A stretch of DNA of 64,000 nt from PALSA-911 sp963743035 (GCA_963743035.1 CAVUOB010000009.1:147059-211058), one strand, 5' to 3'; counted from the first letter of the stretch, positions 16,433 to 26,200 are shown. The notes: generated by a model not told the origin, from the sequence alone. Made by a program: numbers and translations.

Positions 16433-19400
16433 TTGCCCGTCCGCTTTTCGCGACTGCGCATCGCCGGCTTCAAGAGCTTCGCCGAAGCCACGAGCGTCGA
16501 GATCCTGCCTGGGCTTACCGGGATCGTCGGACCGAACGGATGCGGCAAGTCCAACGTGGTGGAGGCGCTGCGCTGGGCGATGGGCGAGAGCAGCGCCAAG
16601 AACATGCGCGGCGGAGAGATGGACGACGTCATCTTCGCCGGCACCACGGCACGTGCCTCGCGCAACATCGCCGAGGTCACGCTGTCGCTGGAGGAGGCGC
16701 AGGGCCTGGCGCCGCATCCGTTCCATGAACAACCGGAACTGGAGATCAGCCGCCGGATCGAGCGCGGCAATGGCAGCGCGTATCGGGTGAACGGCAAGGA
16801 AGTCCGCGCCCGCGACGTGCAGACGCTGTTTGCCGACCTCGCTTCCGGCGCGCGATCCTCGGCCATGGTCAGCCAGGGCCGGGTCGGCACGATCGTCAAT
16901 GCCCGACCGGAGGACCGCCGCTCCGTGCTGGAGGAGGCAGCCGGGATCACCGGTCTGCACGCCAGGCGGCACGAGGCGGAGCTGAAACTGCGCGCGGCCG
17001 AGGCCAACATGGCCCGCGCCGAGGATTTGCGCGGGCAGCTGGAAGGCCAGCTCGGCGCGCTGAAGCGCCAGGCGCGCCAGGCCAGCCGCTACCGCAACAT
17101 CTCCGGCAATATCCGCCAGGCGGAACAGGAACTGCTGTCCGTTCAGCGCGCCCAGGTGGAGCGCGCCCGCGCCGCCGCCCAGGCCGCGTTGCAGGAGGCC
17201 GGGCAGGCCGTCGCCGCCGCCACCGCCGCGGCCACGGCGGCGGCCGCGGAAGCCACCGAGGGCGAAACGGCGCTGCCGGAACTGCGCACCCGCGAGGCGG
17301 ACGCCCGTACGGCGCTCGAACGCCATCGCGTCGCGCAGGAGCAGATCGCGGCCGAGGAATCCCGCGCCCGCACGGCGCTGACCGAAGCCGTCCGCCGGCT
17401 GGAGCAGCTGGACCGCGACCTCGCCCATGCCGGGCAGCTGCGCCACGACGCGGTGGCCGCCGAGCAGCGGCTGGCCAAGGAAGACGAGACGATCGCCGCC
17501 GCCGACAACGGCCATGAGGACCGGGCGCGGGCCGCCGAAGCGGCGCTGGTCCAGGCGAGCGAGACCGTGCGCGAGGCCGAGGCCGCCGCCAACCGCGCCA
17601 CCGAGGGGGCTGCGGAGGCCTCCGCCCGCGCCCAGTCGGTGGCGCAGGAACTGTCCCAGGCCGAGCAGCGCGCCCGCCGCCTGAACGACCAGTTCGCCAA
17701 GTTGCTGGAGGAACGCACCCGGACCGCTGCCCAGGCGATCGATCCGGCGCGGCTGGAAGCAGCCAAGGCCACGTTCCAGGCAGCCGAAGCGGCCCTCGCG
17801 ACAGCCCGCTCGGCGCTGGAACAGGCCGAGCAGGCCCGCACCGCCGCGCAGGCGGCGCAGGGTGCCGCCCGCACCCAGGAATCCGCCGCCGCGGCAGCCC
17901 GCGCCAAGCTGGCCGCCGAAGTGCAGGCCCTGCGCGAAGTTCTGGCGGTGAAGGACGGCGAGCGCTGGCCGCCGATGCTGGACGCGCTGAGCGTGCCGGC
18001 CGGCCTGGAAGCCGCGCTCGGCGCGGCCCTGGGCGAGGAATTGTCGTCGGCCGCCAACCCCGGCGCCGCCCGCCATTGGCGCGACCTGCCGGCATTCGAT
18101 CCCGCCCCCGCCCTGCCGGACGGCGCCACGCCGTTTGCCAGCCTGATCCGCTTCCCCCCGGCGCTCGCGCGGGCGGTGAGCCAGGTCGGGCTGATCGAGG
18201 ACAACGCCGCCGGCGATGCGCTGCAATCCGCGCTCGCCCCCGGTCAGATGCTGGTCTCCCGCCAGGGCGCGGTATGGCGCTGGGACGGCTACACGATCCT
18301 GGCCGGCACACCGACCGCCGCGGCCGTGCGGCTGCAGCAGCGCAACCGGCTGAACGGCCTGGTCGCGCGGCTGGCGGACGCGGAAGCCGAAGCCAACGCC
18401 GCCCGACTTGCCCGCACCCAGGCCGATGAAGCCGCAACCGCCGCCACGAGCGCCGAGCAGCAGGCCCGGACCGCGCGACGCGACGCCGAACAGGCCCTCG
18501 AACGCGCCCGCGCCGCCGCCCATACGTTGAACACCCAGGCCGCCACGATCGCCGCGCGAATGGAGGCCGTGGAACAGCAGATCACCCGGCTGACACCCGA
18601 ACGCGACGATGCCGATGCGGCACTGGCGCGTGCCCGGGAAGCGCAGGCCGCACTGCCCGACATCGCGGCGCTGCGCACCGGCGTGGAGCAGGCCCGTGCG
18701 GCCCTGTCCGCCGCCCGAGGCGCGGAGAACGCCGCCCGCAGCAGCCGTGACGGCCTGGCACGCGAACATGCCGGACGCATGGCGCGGCGCCAATCGATCG
18801 AACGCGAGCGCGCCGGCTGGGCCGAGCGTGCCGCCGATGCCATCTCCCGCGTGACGGACCTCACCGCGCGCGCCGAGGCCGCCAGGGCCGAGCATGCGGC
18901 GCTCGCCGCCGCGCCTGGCACGATCGCCACGCAGAAGGCCGCGGCGCTGGAGGCGCTGAAGGAAGCCGAAGCCGTTCACCGCCGGGCGGCGGAGGCGCTG
19001 AACGCGGCATCCAACGCCGGGTCCGCCGCCACCCGCGCCGCCCGCGCCGCCGAGGCCGCGCTTGCCACCGCGCGCGAGAACCTGGTGCGCGCCGAAGGCA
19101 ACGCCACCCAGGCCGACCACGCCTGGGGCACGGTCGCCGAACGCATCCTCGAACGCCTCGGCGCCAACGCGGCGCTGCCCGAACCGCCGCCCGTGATCAT
19201 CGCCGAGACCGAGGAGAAGGCCCGCCGCAAGCTCGATCGCCTGGTCAAGGAACGCGAGGAGATGGGCCCGGTCAATCTGCGCGCCGAAATGGAAGCGGAC
19301 GAGGTAGAGAAGCAGATCGCCACCATCATCGCCGAGCGCGACGAGCTGTCGGCCGCCATCGCCAAGCTGCGCGGCTCCATCGGCCACCTGAACCGCGAGG

Positions 19401-19903
19401 GCCGCGAGCGGCTGAATACGGTGTTCCAGGAGGTGGACCGGCATTTCCAGCAATTGTTCACCCGCATGTTCGGCGGCGGGCGGGCGCATCTGGCGATGGT
19501 CGGCTCGGACGATCCGCTCGAAGCCGGCCTCGAGATCTACGCCCAGCCGCCGGGCAAGAAGCTCGCCACGCTCTCGTTGCTGTCGGGCGGCGAGCAGGCG
19601 CTGACGGCGCTGTCACTGATCTTCGCGGTGTTCCGCTGCAACCCGGCGCCGATCTGCGTGCTGGACGAGGTGGATGCGCCGCTGGACGACGCCAACGTGG
19701 AACGGTTCTGCACCCTGCTGGAAGACATGGTGCGCGAAACCGCGACGCGCTTCCTGGTCGTCACCCACCATCCTTTGACGATGGCGCGCATGAACCGGCT
19801 GTACGGCGTGACGATGCAGGAGCGTGGCGTGTCCCGCCTGCTGTCGGTGGATCTGCAGGCCGCGACCGGAATGGTGGAGCCCCCGCGTATGGCCGCCGAA
19901 TAG
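16433..19903 (+). CDS. smc: Chromosome segregation protein SMC
   Basis: 1156 residues, full length, from a TTG start with GGAG 6 bases upstream. N-terminal ATPase half with Walker A VGPNGCGKSNVVEALRWAMG (near residue 33); long Ala/Glu/Arg-rich coiled coils; a hinge at about 505-640; C-terminal half with the ABC signature LSGGEQALTAL (near 1050) and Walker B CVLDEVDAPLDD. SMC dimers compact and separate sister chromosomes. It is transcribed with the DsbA-like gene. Confidence 0.98.
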   Translation: MPVRFSRLRIAGFKSFAEATSVEILPGLTGIVGPNGCGKSNVVEALRWAMGESSAKNMRGGEMDDVIFAGTTARASRNIAEVTLSLEEAQGLAPHPFHEQPELEISRRIERGNGSAYRVNGKEVRARDVQTLFADLASGARSSAMVSQGRVGTIVNARPEDRRSVLEEAAGITGLHARRHEAELKLRAAEANMARAEDLRGQLEGQLGALKRQARQASRYRNISGNIRQAEQELLSVQRAQVERARAAAQAALQEAGQAVAAATAAATAAAAEATEGETALPELRTREADARTALERHRVAQEQIAAEESRARTALTEAVRRLEQLDRDLAHAGQLRHDAVAAEQRLAKEDETIAAADNGHEDRARAAEAALVQASETVREAEAAANRATEGAAEASARAQSVAQELSQAEQRARRLNDQFAKLLEERTRTAAQAIDPARLEAAKATFQAAEAALATARSALEQAEQARTAAQAAQGAARTQESAAAAARAKLAAEVQALREVLAVKDGERWPPMLDALSVPAGLEAALGAALGEELSSAANPGAARHWRDLPAFDPAPALPDGATPFASLIRFPPALARAVSQVGLIEDNAAGDALQSALAPGQMLVSRQGAVWRWDGYTILAGTPTAAAVRLQQRNRLNGLVARLADAEAEANAARLARTQADEAATAATSAEQQARTARRDAEQALERARAAAHTLNTQAATIAARMEAVEQQITRLTPERDDADAALARAREAQAALPDIAALRTGVEQARAALSAARGAENAARSSRDGLAREHAGRMARRQSIERERAGWAERAADAISRVTDLTARAEAARAEHAALAAAPGTIATQKAAALEALKEAEAVHRRAAEALNAASNAGSAATRAARAAEAALATARENLVRAEGNATQADHAWGTVAERILERLGANAALPEPPPVIIAETEEKARRKLDRLVKEREEMGPVNLRAEMEADEVEKQIATIIAERDELSAAIAKLRGSIGHLNREGRERLNTVFQEVDRHFQQLFTRMFGGGRAHLAMVGSDDPLEAGLEIYAQPPGKKLATLSLLSGGEQALTALSLIFAVFRCNPAPICVLDEVDAPLDDANVERFCTLLEDMVRETATRFLVVTHHPLTMARMNRLYGVTMQERGVSRLLSVDLQAATGMVEPPRMAAE

Positions 19904-20023
19904 ATTTTTCTTCTCCGCCGGTCGACTTCGGGGAAACCTCTATTCCAATAACAGGATAAATTTGGCGTCGGGAGAAGAAACTGGCATTACTGAGCTTATC
20001 AATTCAGCACAGGAAGATGCCTG

Positions 20024-20999
20024 ATGACCCAAAAACCGCTCGTTTTCGACCGCCCGCTGCGCGGCCGGATCTATGACAGCATCGCCGAGACCATCGGCAA
20101 CACCCCGCTGGTGCGCATACCCAAGATCTGCGCCGAAGAAGGCATCACCGCCGACATCTGCCTGAAGCTGGAATTCTTCAACCCGATCGCCAGCGTGAAG
20201 GATCGCATCGGCGTCAGCATGATCCTGGCGCTGGAAGAAGCGGGCAAGCTCGCGCCGGGGGCCACGATCATCGAGCCGACCTCGGGCAATACCGGCATCG
20301 GCCTTGCGTTCATGTGCGCCGCGCGGGGCTACAAGCTGATCCTGACCATGCCGGAAAGCGTGTCGATAGAACGGCGCAAAATGCTCGCCTTCCTCGGCGC
20401 CGGCCTGGAACTGACCCCGCGCGAGAAAGGCATGAACGGTGCCATCGCCAAGGCCAACGAGTTGCTGGCGGCAACGCCGGGCGCGGTGATGCCGAACCAG
20501 TTCGCCAACCCCGCCAACCCCGCGATCCATGAGAAGACCACCGCCGAGGAGATCTGGTACGATACCGACGGCGAGGTGGACGCCATCGTTTCCGGCATCG
20601 GCACGGGCGGCACCATCACCGGCCTGTCGCATGCGCTGAAGCCGCGCCGGCCCAGCCTGAAGCTGTATGCCGTCGAGCCCGAGGCCAGCCCGGGTACTGT
20701 CCGGTGGATCCCCCGCGCCGCATCCGATCCAGGGCATCGGCGCCGGCTTCGTGCCGGAGATCCTGGACACGCACGGCTACGATGAGGTGCTGCAGGTCAG
20801 CAACGCCGAGTCGCTCGAGCAATCCCGCCGCCTGGCCCGCATCGAGGGCATTCCCGCGGGCATTTCGTCCGGCGCCGCGCTGGCGGCCACGTTGCGGCTC
20901 GCCAAACGGCCGGAGATGGCCGGCAAGCGGATCGTGACCATCATCCCGTCCTTCGCCGAACGCTATATCAGCTCCGTGCTGTTCGAAGGCATCGGCTAG
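20024..20999 (+). pseudogene. cysK: Cysteine synthase (O-acetylserine sulfhydrylase), one-base frameshift
   Basis: Residues up to LKLYAVEPEASP are a normal CysK: PLP lysine in NPIASVKDRIG, EPTSGNTGIGLAF, and IGTGGTITG. At 20692-20694 a run GGG replaces the expected GG, shifting the frame; the correct continuation (VLSGGSPAPHPIQGIGAGFVPEIL...) runs in the next frame to the stop at 20997-20999. With one G removed the protein is ~324 residues, normal length. The enzyme makes cysteine from O-acetylserine and sulfide. Either a real inactivating mutation or, more likely, a sequence error. The start ATG overlaps a TGA (TGATG). Confidence 0.9.
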
Positions 21000-21011
21000 G
21001 CGCTTGCGGAT

Positions 21012-21419
21012 ATGGGTGCGTGGGGCCCTGGCAGCTTCGACAATGATGTGGCGGTCGACTGGGCGCTGGAATGCGCCCGGTCGGCCGATTTCCTGCTGGT
21101 TGAAGCCGCGCTGGACAATTTCCTCGCCGCCGAAGCCGACGAACTGGACGCGGCGGATGCGGAGGAAGCGATCGCGGCTGCCGAGGTGGTGGCGCGCGCA
21201 GCGGGAAACTGGGGCGTTCGCAGCGCATATTCCAAGGCATTGGACGATTGGATCGAGCGGATCGGGCAGTCGCCTGCCCGCGGGCTGCTGACCAAGGCCC
21301 AGCGGACCGTCCGGCGGGTCCGTAACGAACCTTCCGAACTGCGCGACCTCTGGTCCGACAGCGATGGTTTCGCGGATTGGCAGGCATCTCTGGACGAGTT
21401 GCTGGCCAGGCTCAGCTAA
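21012..21419 (+). CDS. DUF4259 domain-containing protein
   Basis: 135 residues. The N-terminus MGAWGPGSFDNDVAVDWALE is the DUF4259 signature (MGAWGxGxFxND-A-DW). The rest is helical and acidic. Function unknown for the family; probably cytoplasmic. It follows cysK by 12 bp. Confidence 0.82.
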   Translation: MGAWGPGSFDNDVAVDWALECARSADFLLVEAALDNFLAAEADELDAADAEEAIAAAEVVARAAGNWGVRSAYSKALDDWIERIGQSPARGLLTKAQRTVRRVRNEPSELRDLWSDSDGFADWQASLDELLARLS

Positions 21420-21447
21420 CGCGGGATGGCCGCGTCGACCGTTACGA

Positions 21448-22332
21448 TCAGGTCGTGAGAACCCGACCGGCGATCGCGTCCAGCCGCGCCAGCAGGGCGG
21501 GGTCGCGCTTACCGGGCGCGGTGATGATCGCATGATCCAGCGCCCGGTCGCATCCGGCCGGGCACAGCCCGCGCGGCTCGCCAAGCGCCGGCACCACACG
21601 CTTCACCAGTTCGCGGGCGTTGTCGGCGTTGCCGAGCAGCACCTTCACCACCGCCTCCACCGTGACGTGATCATGGTCGGGGTGCCAGCAGTCGAAGTCG
21701 GTCACCATGGCGACCGTCGCGTAGCAGATCTCCGCCTCCCGGGCGAGCTTGGCTTCGGGCATGTTGGTCATGCCGATCACGCTGCAGCCCCAGGAACGAT
21801 AGAGCTCGCTCTCCGCCTTGGTGGAGAATTGCGGCCCCTCCATCACCAGATAGGTGCCACCGCGGGTCACCGGCAGATCCAGGCCGCGCGCCGCCTGCTC
21901 CAGGGCGTCGCCAAGGCGCGGGCAAACCGGATGCGCCATCGACACATGGGCGACAATGCCGTCGCCGAAGAAGCTCTTCTCGCGCGCGAAGCTTCGGTCG
22001 ATGAACTGGTCGACGATGACGAAATGCCCGGGCGGCAGTTCCGCCTTCAGGCTGCCGACCGCCGATAGCGACAGGATGTCGGTGACGCCGGAGCGCTTCA
22101 GCGCGTCGATATTGGCGCGGTAGTTCAGATGCGTGGGGGAGATCGGGTGCCCGCGGCCGTGCCGCGGCAGGAACACGCAGCGCACCCCCGCCAGCCGCCC
22201 GAACAGGAGTTCATCCGACGGGGCGCCCCATGGGGTTGCCACCGGGCGCCAGGATTTATCCTCCAGCCCCTCGATATCGTACAGCCCCGAGCCGCCGATA
22301 ATCCCGATCACGGGCTCGATAGTATCCGCCAT
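21448..22332 (-). CDS. mtnP: S-methyl-5'-thioadenosine phosphorylase
   Basis: 294 residues from ATG 22332 (a GTG just before it, 22335, is also in frame). PNP/UDP phosphorylase family type 2: IGIIGGSGLYDIEGLED, phosphate-binding LPRHGRGHPISPTHLNYRANI, and EGPQFSTKAESELYR with IGMTNMPEAKLAREAEICYA. It cleaves methylthioadenosine to adenine and methylthioribose-1-phosphate in methionine salvage. It lies just downstream of petABC on the same strand, separated by two hairpins. Confidence 0.95.
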   Translation of the reverse strand: MADTIEPVIGIIGGSGLYDIEGLEDKSWRPVATPWGAPSDELLFGRLAGVRCVFLPRHGRGHPISPTHLNYRANIDALKRSGVTDILSLSAVGSLKAELPPGHFVIVDQFIDRSFAREKSFFGDGIVAHVSMAHPVCPRLGDALEQAARGLDLPVTRGGTYLVMEGPQFSTKAESELYRSWGCSVIGMTNMPEAKLAREAEICYATVAMVTDFDCWHPDHDHVTVEAVVKVLLGNADNARELVKRVVPALGEPRGLCPAGCDRALDHAIITAPGKRDPALLARLDAIAGRVLTT

Positions 22333-22350
22333 CACGTTATATCCGGGTTT

Positions 22351-22413
22351 CCAAAGGGCCTCGCCCTTTGGCTGGGTCCAGGGGGACAGGGTCCAGGGGG
22401 CAGCGCCCCCTGG
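22351..22413 (-). terminator. Two consecutive 9-bp-stem hairpins between petC and mtnP
   Basis: CCAAAGGGC-CTC-GCCCTTTGG (22351-22371) and CCAGGGGGC-AGC-GCCCCCTGG (22393-22413) have the same architecture: 9-bp perfect stem, 3-base loop. They sit at the 3' end of the petABC operon. Neither has a T-run, so they may stabilise mRNA ends or be a REP-like repeat rather than an intrinsic terminator. Confidence 0.6.
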
Positions 22414-22422
22414 CCTCCTCGG

Positions 22423-23208
22423 TTAGTGGTCGACGTCGGCCCAGATCTGCCGCTTCACGGCATAGGTGACGCCGGTCATCAGCACCAGGAACAGCGCAAT
22501 ACGCACCCCGATCCGCTTGCGCTCGACCAGTTCCGGATTGGCCGCCCATGCCAGGAAAGTCACCACGTCGTGCGCTTCCTGCTGCAGCGTGTTCTTGGTG
22601 CCGTCGGCGTACTCGACCTGGCCATCGGTCAGCGGCTGGCGCATGGCGATCTGATGGCCGGGGAAGTACTTGTTGTAGTTCATCCCCGACTGCATCTTGA
22701 TGTCCGCCGGCGGATCGGCAAAGCCGGTAAGCAGGTCGTAGATGTAGTCCGCCCCGCCTTCACGCGCATTGACGATCAGCGACAGATCCGGCGGCAGCGC
22801 CCCGTTGTTCACGGCGCGGGCCACCTTCTCGTTCGGGAACGGCGCGCGGAACCGGCTGGACGGCGTCGCCGGACCGCTGACCGGCTCGCCGGCGTCGTTC
22901 AGTCCCAACGGCACTTCGAAACCGGCGGCGATCGACTTGATCTGATCGAGCGAGAGACCGATCCCCGTCAGGCTGCGGTAGAACAGCTGGTTCATCGAGT
23001 GGCAGTTCGAGCAGACTTCCGAGTAGACCTGGAAGCCGCGCTGCGCGGCGGCCAGATCGTAGGAGCCGAAAAGGCTGTCGAAGCTCCATTTCTGCGTCGG
23101 CAGGGTGATGGTTTCCTCGGCCGGCGCAGGCACGGCCACGACGGACCCGACGAGCAGGGCCGCGCCGGCAATCAGGGAACGCACAACCTTAGAAAGCGGG
23201 GCGCGCAT
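22423..23208 (-). CDS. petC: Cytochrome c1 of the bc1 complex
   Basis: 261 residues with a signal peptide (SLIAGAALLVGSVVAVPAPA). Covalent haem motif CSNCH, axial Met in the NKYFPGHQIAMRQPL segment, and a C-terminal membrane anchor (RIALFLVLMTGVTYAVKRQIW). It passes electrons from the Rieske protein to cytochrome c. Its start overlaps the petB stop by one base (TGATG-type). Confidence 0.96.
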   Translation of the reverse strand: MRAPLSKVVRSLIAGAALLVGSVVAVPAPAEETITLPTQKWSFDSLFGSYDLAAAQRGFQVYSEVCSNCHSMNQLFYRSLTGIGLSLDQIKSIAAGFEVPLGLNDAGEPVSGPATPSSRFRAPFPNEKVARAVNNGALPPDLSLIVNAREGGADYIYDLLTGFADPPADIKMQSGMNYNKYFPGHQIAMRQPLTDGQVEYADGTKNTLQQEAHDVVTFLAWAANPELVERKRIGVRIALFLVLMTGVTYAVKRQIWADVDH

Positions 23209-24482
23209 CAGATCTTCTCCATCGGCTTGGCAGCGGCGCCGCCGGGCAAGGGACCACCGCCTTTGCCACCGAGCACGGGTCGGCTGATGCTTTCCGGCAG
23301 CGGCAGGGGCCGCTCCAGGAACCCGAGCACGGGCAGAATGACCAGGAAGTGAAGGAAATAATAGGCGGTGGCGACGCGGCCGATGACGACATAGATGCCC
23401 TCCGGCTTATGCGCGCCGCAGACGCCGAGTGCCACGACGGAGATCACCCACACCCAGATCAGCTTGCGATACAGCGGGCGGAAGCGGGCGCTGCGCACCT
23501 TGCTGGTGTCCAGCCAGGGCAGGATGAACAGCAGCGCGATCGAGCCGAACATCATGCAGACGCCGCCGAGCTTGTTCGGGACCGAGCGCAGGATGGCGTA
23601 GAACGGCAGGAAGTACCATTCCGGCACGATGTCGGCCGGGGTCTGCAGCGGGTTGGCCGGGATGAAGTTGTTGGGGTCACCCAGGAAGTTCGGCGCGAAG
23701 AACACCAGGCAGGCGAACACCAGCAGATAGACGCACAGGCCGACGCTGTCCTTCGCCGTGTAGTACGGGTGGAACGGCAGCGTGTCCTGCGGCGACTTCA
23801 CGTCGATGCCGAGCGGGTTGTTGGAGCCGGTGATGTGCAGCGCGACCACGTGCAGGAAGGTGACGCCGACGATCACGAACGGCAGCAAATAATGCAGGCT
23901 GAAGAAGCGGTTCAATGTCGGGTTGTCGACCGAGAAGCCGCCCCACAGCCAGGTCACGATCGGCTCGCCCACGATGGGGAAGGCGGAGAACAGGTTGGTG
24001 ATGACGGTGGCGCCCCAATAGGACATCTGGCCCCAGGGCAGCACGTAGCCCATGAACGCGGTGGCCATCATCAGCAGCAGCAGGGCCACGCCGATCATCC
24101 ACAGCAGCTCCCGCGGGTATTTATAGGAGCCGTAGTACATGCCGCGGAAAATGTGGACGAACACGACGATGAAGAACATCGACGCGCCATTCTGATGCAC
24201 GTAGCGCAACAGCCAGCCATAGTTCACGTCGCGCATGATGTGCTGGACGCTGTCGAAGGCCAGCATGCTGTTGGGCTGGTAGTTCATCGCCAGGAAGATC
24301 CCGGTGATGATCATGATCATCAGATTGACCATGGCCAGCGCACCGAAGTTCCAAAGATAATTGAAATTCTTCGGCGTCGGGAAGGACCCGTATTCCTTCT
24401 GCATCATCGTGAAGATGGGCATTCGGGTATCGATCCAGTTGATCACTGGATTCTGGAAATCGCTCTTGTTCAGGCCGGCCAT
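23208..24482 (-). CDS. petB: Cytochrome b of the bc1 complex
   Basis: 424 residues with eight or more hydrophobic helices. Haem-binding histidines lie in helices II and IV; the Qo-site PEWY motif is present (DIVPEWYFLPFYAILR). It oxidises ubiquinol in the inner membrane. Middle gene of petABC. Confidence 0.97.
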   Translation of the reverse strand: MAGLNKSDFQNPVINWIDTRMPIFTMMQKEYGSFPTPKNFNYLWNFGALAMVNLMIMIITGIFLAMNYQPNSMLAFDSVQHIMRDVNYGWLLRYVHQNGASMFFIVVFVHIFRGMYYGSYKYPRELLWMIGVALLLLMMATAFMGYVLPWGQMSYWGATVITNLFSAFPIVGEPIVTWLWGGFSVDNPTLNRFFSLHYLLPFVIVGVTFLHVVALHITGSNNPLGIDVKSPQDTLPFHPYYTAKDSVGLCVYLLVFACLVFFAPNFLGDPNNFIPANPLQTPADIVPEWYFLPFYAILRSVPNKLGGVCMMFGSIALLFILPWLDTSKVRSARFRPLYRKLIWVWVISVVALGVCGAHKPEGIYVVIGRVATAYYFLHFLVILPVLGFLERPLPLPESISRPVLGGKGGGPLPGGAAAKPMEKI

Positions 24483-24497
24483 GGAGATAACCTCATC

Positions 24498-25103
24498 CTA
24501 GTGGGCTGATTTCGTCAGCCGATCTTGATTTTCGTGTCGGTCGTGAATGCGTAGGGCGGCAGCGCCAGATTGAGCGGCGCGGGCCCGTGGCGCACCCGCC
24601 CGGACGTGTCGGTACTGGCTGCCATGGCAGGGGCAGAACCAGCCGCCCCACTCGCCGCGGTTGTCGGTCGGCCGGTTGCCCACCGGGATGCAGCCGAGAT
24701 GGGTGCAGATGCCGATCAACACGATCCACTGCGCATGGTCCGGCTTCACCCGGGCGCTGTCCGCCTGCGGATCGATCAACTGCGCCAGCGGCACATCCTG
24801 GGCTTCCTTGATCTCCTGCGGGGTGCGGTGGCGCACGAAGATCGGCTTGCCGCGCCACATGACGGTGATACCCATGCCTTCGGCGATCGGGGTGACGTCC
24901 ACCTCGGTCGAGGAAGCGGCGAGCACGTCCTTCGACGGGTTCATGCTGTCGATCAGCGGCCAGGCGATGGCGCCGGCGCCGATGATGGCGCCCGCTCCGG
25001 CGATCAGCTTCAGGAAATCGCGCTTGGACGGATCCTCGGGAAGACCATGCGCGGCACCGGCGCCGTGAGTGCCAGAGGTTGCAGTCGCGGCTGTGTCGGC
25101 CAT
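24498..25103 (-). CDS. petA: Rieske iron-sulfur subunit of the bc1 complex, C-terminus shifted by one base
   Basis: The 201-residue frame has a membrane anchor (FLKLIAGAGAIIGAGAIAW) and both Rieske cluster boxes, CTHLGC and CPCHGSQY. After GSQY the frame is wrong: an extra C in AGTACCGACAC (24611-24612) shifts it. Removing one C restores DTSGRVRHGPAPLNLALPPY and an ending KIKIG with a stop at 24515-24517, the normal Rieske C-terminus. The unshifted gene would be 24515-25103. As written the protein lacks the proline-loop end of the cluster-binding fold. A sequence error is the simplest explanation because petB and petC are intact. Confidence 0.9.
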   Translation of the reverse strand: MADTAATATSGTHGAGAAHGLPEDPSKRDFLKLIAGAGAIIGAGAIAWPLIDSMNPSKDVLAASSTEVDVTPIAEGMGITVMWRGKPIFVRHRTPQEIKEAQDVPLAQLIDPQADSARVKPDHAQWIVLIGICTHLGCIPVGNRPTDNRGEWGGWFCPCHGSQYRHVRAGAPRARAAQSGAAALRIHDRHENQDRLTKSAH

Positions 25104-25181
25104 TCATCCCTCGATCAACCCGTTACGGGCATATAGTTAACCAAAAGCGGCTGAGTTTAGGGCCCGGCCGCATTCTTTCGT

Positions 25182-25210
25182 ATAGTAGAAGCGTCCTTTC
25201 GCGGCGGCAA
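25182..25210 (-). promoter_or_regulatory. Sigma70-type promoter of petABC
   Basis: On the minus strand TTGCCG (25210-25205), a 17-base spacer and TACTAT (25187-25182) lie about 79 bases upstream of the petA start. Good match and standard spacing. The region also carries a 9-bp inverted repeat GCTGAGTTT (25150-25158) / AAACTCAGC (25237-25245) flanking the promoter, which could bind a regulator. Confidence 0.6.
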
Positions 25211-25261
25211 CACGCTGTTGGCCACGCAAGTACCCGAAACTCAGCGAGGATTCCCCGTAAA

Positions 25262-26164
25262 GTGTCTGAAATCCTGTCCCGTCCGCCACATGACTCACTG
25301 AAGCCGCCGGCGCAAGCCTGGTTCGAGCGGTTGCGGGACCAGATTTGCGCCGAATTCGAATGCATTGAACGGGAATGCCTGCAGGATGGACCCGCCGGCG
25401 GCGTTGATACGGTCGGTACATTTCAGCAAAACGCGTGGAATCGGCCGACCGCCGATGGCTCGCCCGGCGGCGGCGGGGTGATGAGCGTGATGCGGGGACG
25501 CGTGTTCGAGAAAGTGGGCGTGAATGTCTCCACCGTCTGGGGCGAGTTCTCGCCGGAATTTCGCAAGCAGATCCCCGGCGCCGACGAGGACCCGCGCTTC
25601 TGGGCCAGCGGCATCAGCCTGGTTTCGCACATGCGCAGCCCGCTGGTGCCCGCGGCGCATTTCAACACGCGGATGCTGATCACCACCAAGGGCTGGTTCG
25701 GCGGCGGCGGCGACCTGACACCGATGCGGCTGGACACGCCGGAAGCCATGGCGGACGCCGCCGATTTCCACGCCACCTACAAAGCGGCCTGCGATCGGTA
25801 CGATCCCGGCTACTATGCCGAATTCAAGGCGTGGTGCGATCGCTACTTCTTCCTGCCGCACCGCAACGAGCCGCGCGGCGCCGGCGGGATTTTCTATGAC
25901 CACCTGGACAGCGGGAACGCCGACAGGGATTTCGCCTTCACCCAGGATGTCGGACGCGCGTTTCTGGATGTCTACCCGCGCATCATCCGCCGGCGCATGC
26001 ACACAGGCTGGACCCCGGAAGAGCGCGAACACCAGCTGGTCCGGCGCGGCCGCTACGTGGAATTCAACCTGATCCACGACCGCGGCACTCTGTTCGGCCT
26101 GAAAACCGGCGGCAATGTCGAAGCGATTCTCATGAGCCTGCCGCCCGAGGTGAAGTGGCCTTAA
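25262..26164 (+). CDS. hemF: Oxygen-dependent coproporphyrinogen III oxidase
   Basis: 300 residues from GTG 25262, a typical HemF length; the longer frame to 25079 reaches into petA. Clear family blocks: GGGGVMSVMRGRVFEKVGVN, VSTVWGEFSPEF, AAHFNTRMLITTKGWFGGGG, and KTGGNVEAILMSLPPEVKW at the end. It decarboxylates two propionates of coproporphyrinogen III using O2 in haem synthesis. Divergent from petABC, so haem supply and cytochrome genes share a control region. Confidence 0.96.
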   Translation: MSEILSRPPHDSLKPPAQAWFERLRDQICAEFECIERECLQDGPAGGVDTVGTFQQNAWNRPTADGSPGGGGVMSVMRGRVFEKVGVNVSTVWGEFSPEFRKQIPGADEDPRFWASGISLVSHMRSPLVPAAHFNTRMLITTKGWFGGGGDLTPMRLDTPEAMADAADFHATYKAACDRYDPGYYAEFKAWCDRYFFLPHRNEPRGAGGIFYDHLDSGNADRDFAFTQDVGRAFLDVYPRIIRRRMHTGWTPEEREHQLVRRGRYVEFNLIHDRGTLFGLKTGGNVEAILMSLPPEVKWP

Positions 26165-26200
26165 GCGGCGAAGGCCCCTCACCGGCCTCCACCGTCAGAG

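Noticed and set aside
15842..19489. 1215-codon open frame on the minus strand opposite dsbA and smc
   Set aside because: GC-rich antisense of the Ala/Glu-rich smc coiled coil; no start signal and Gly/Arg/Leu-rich composition.
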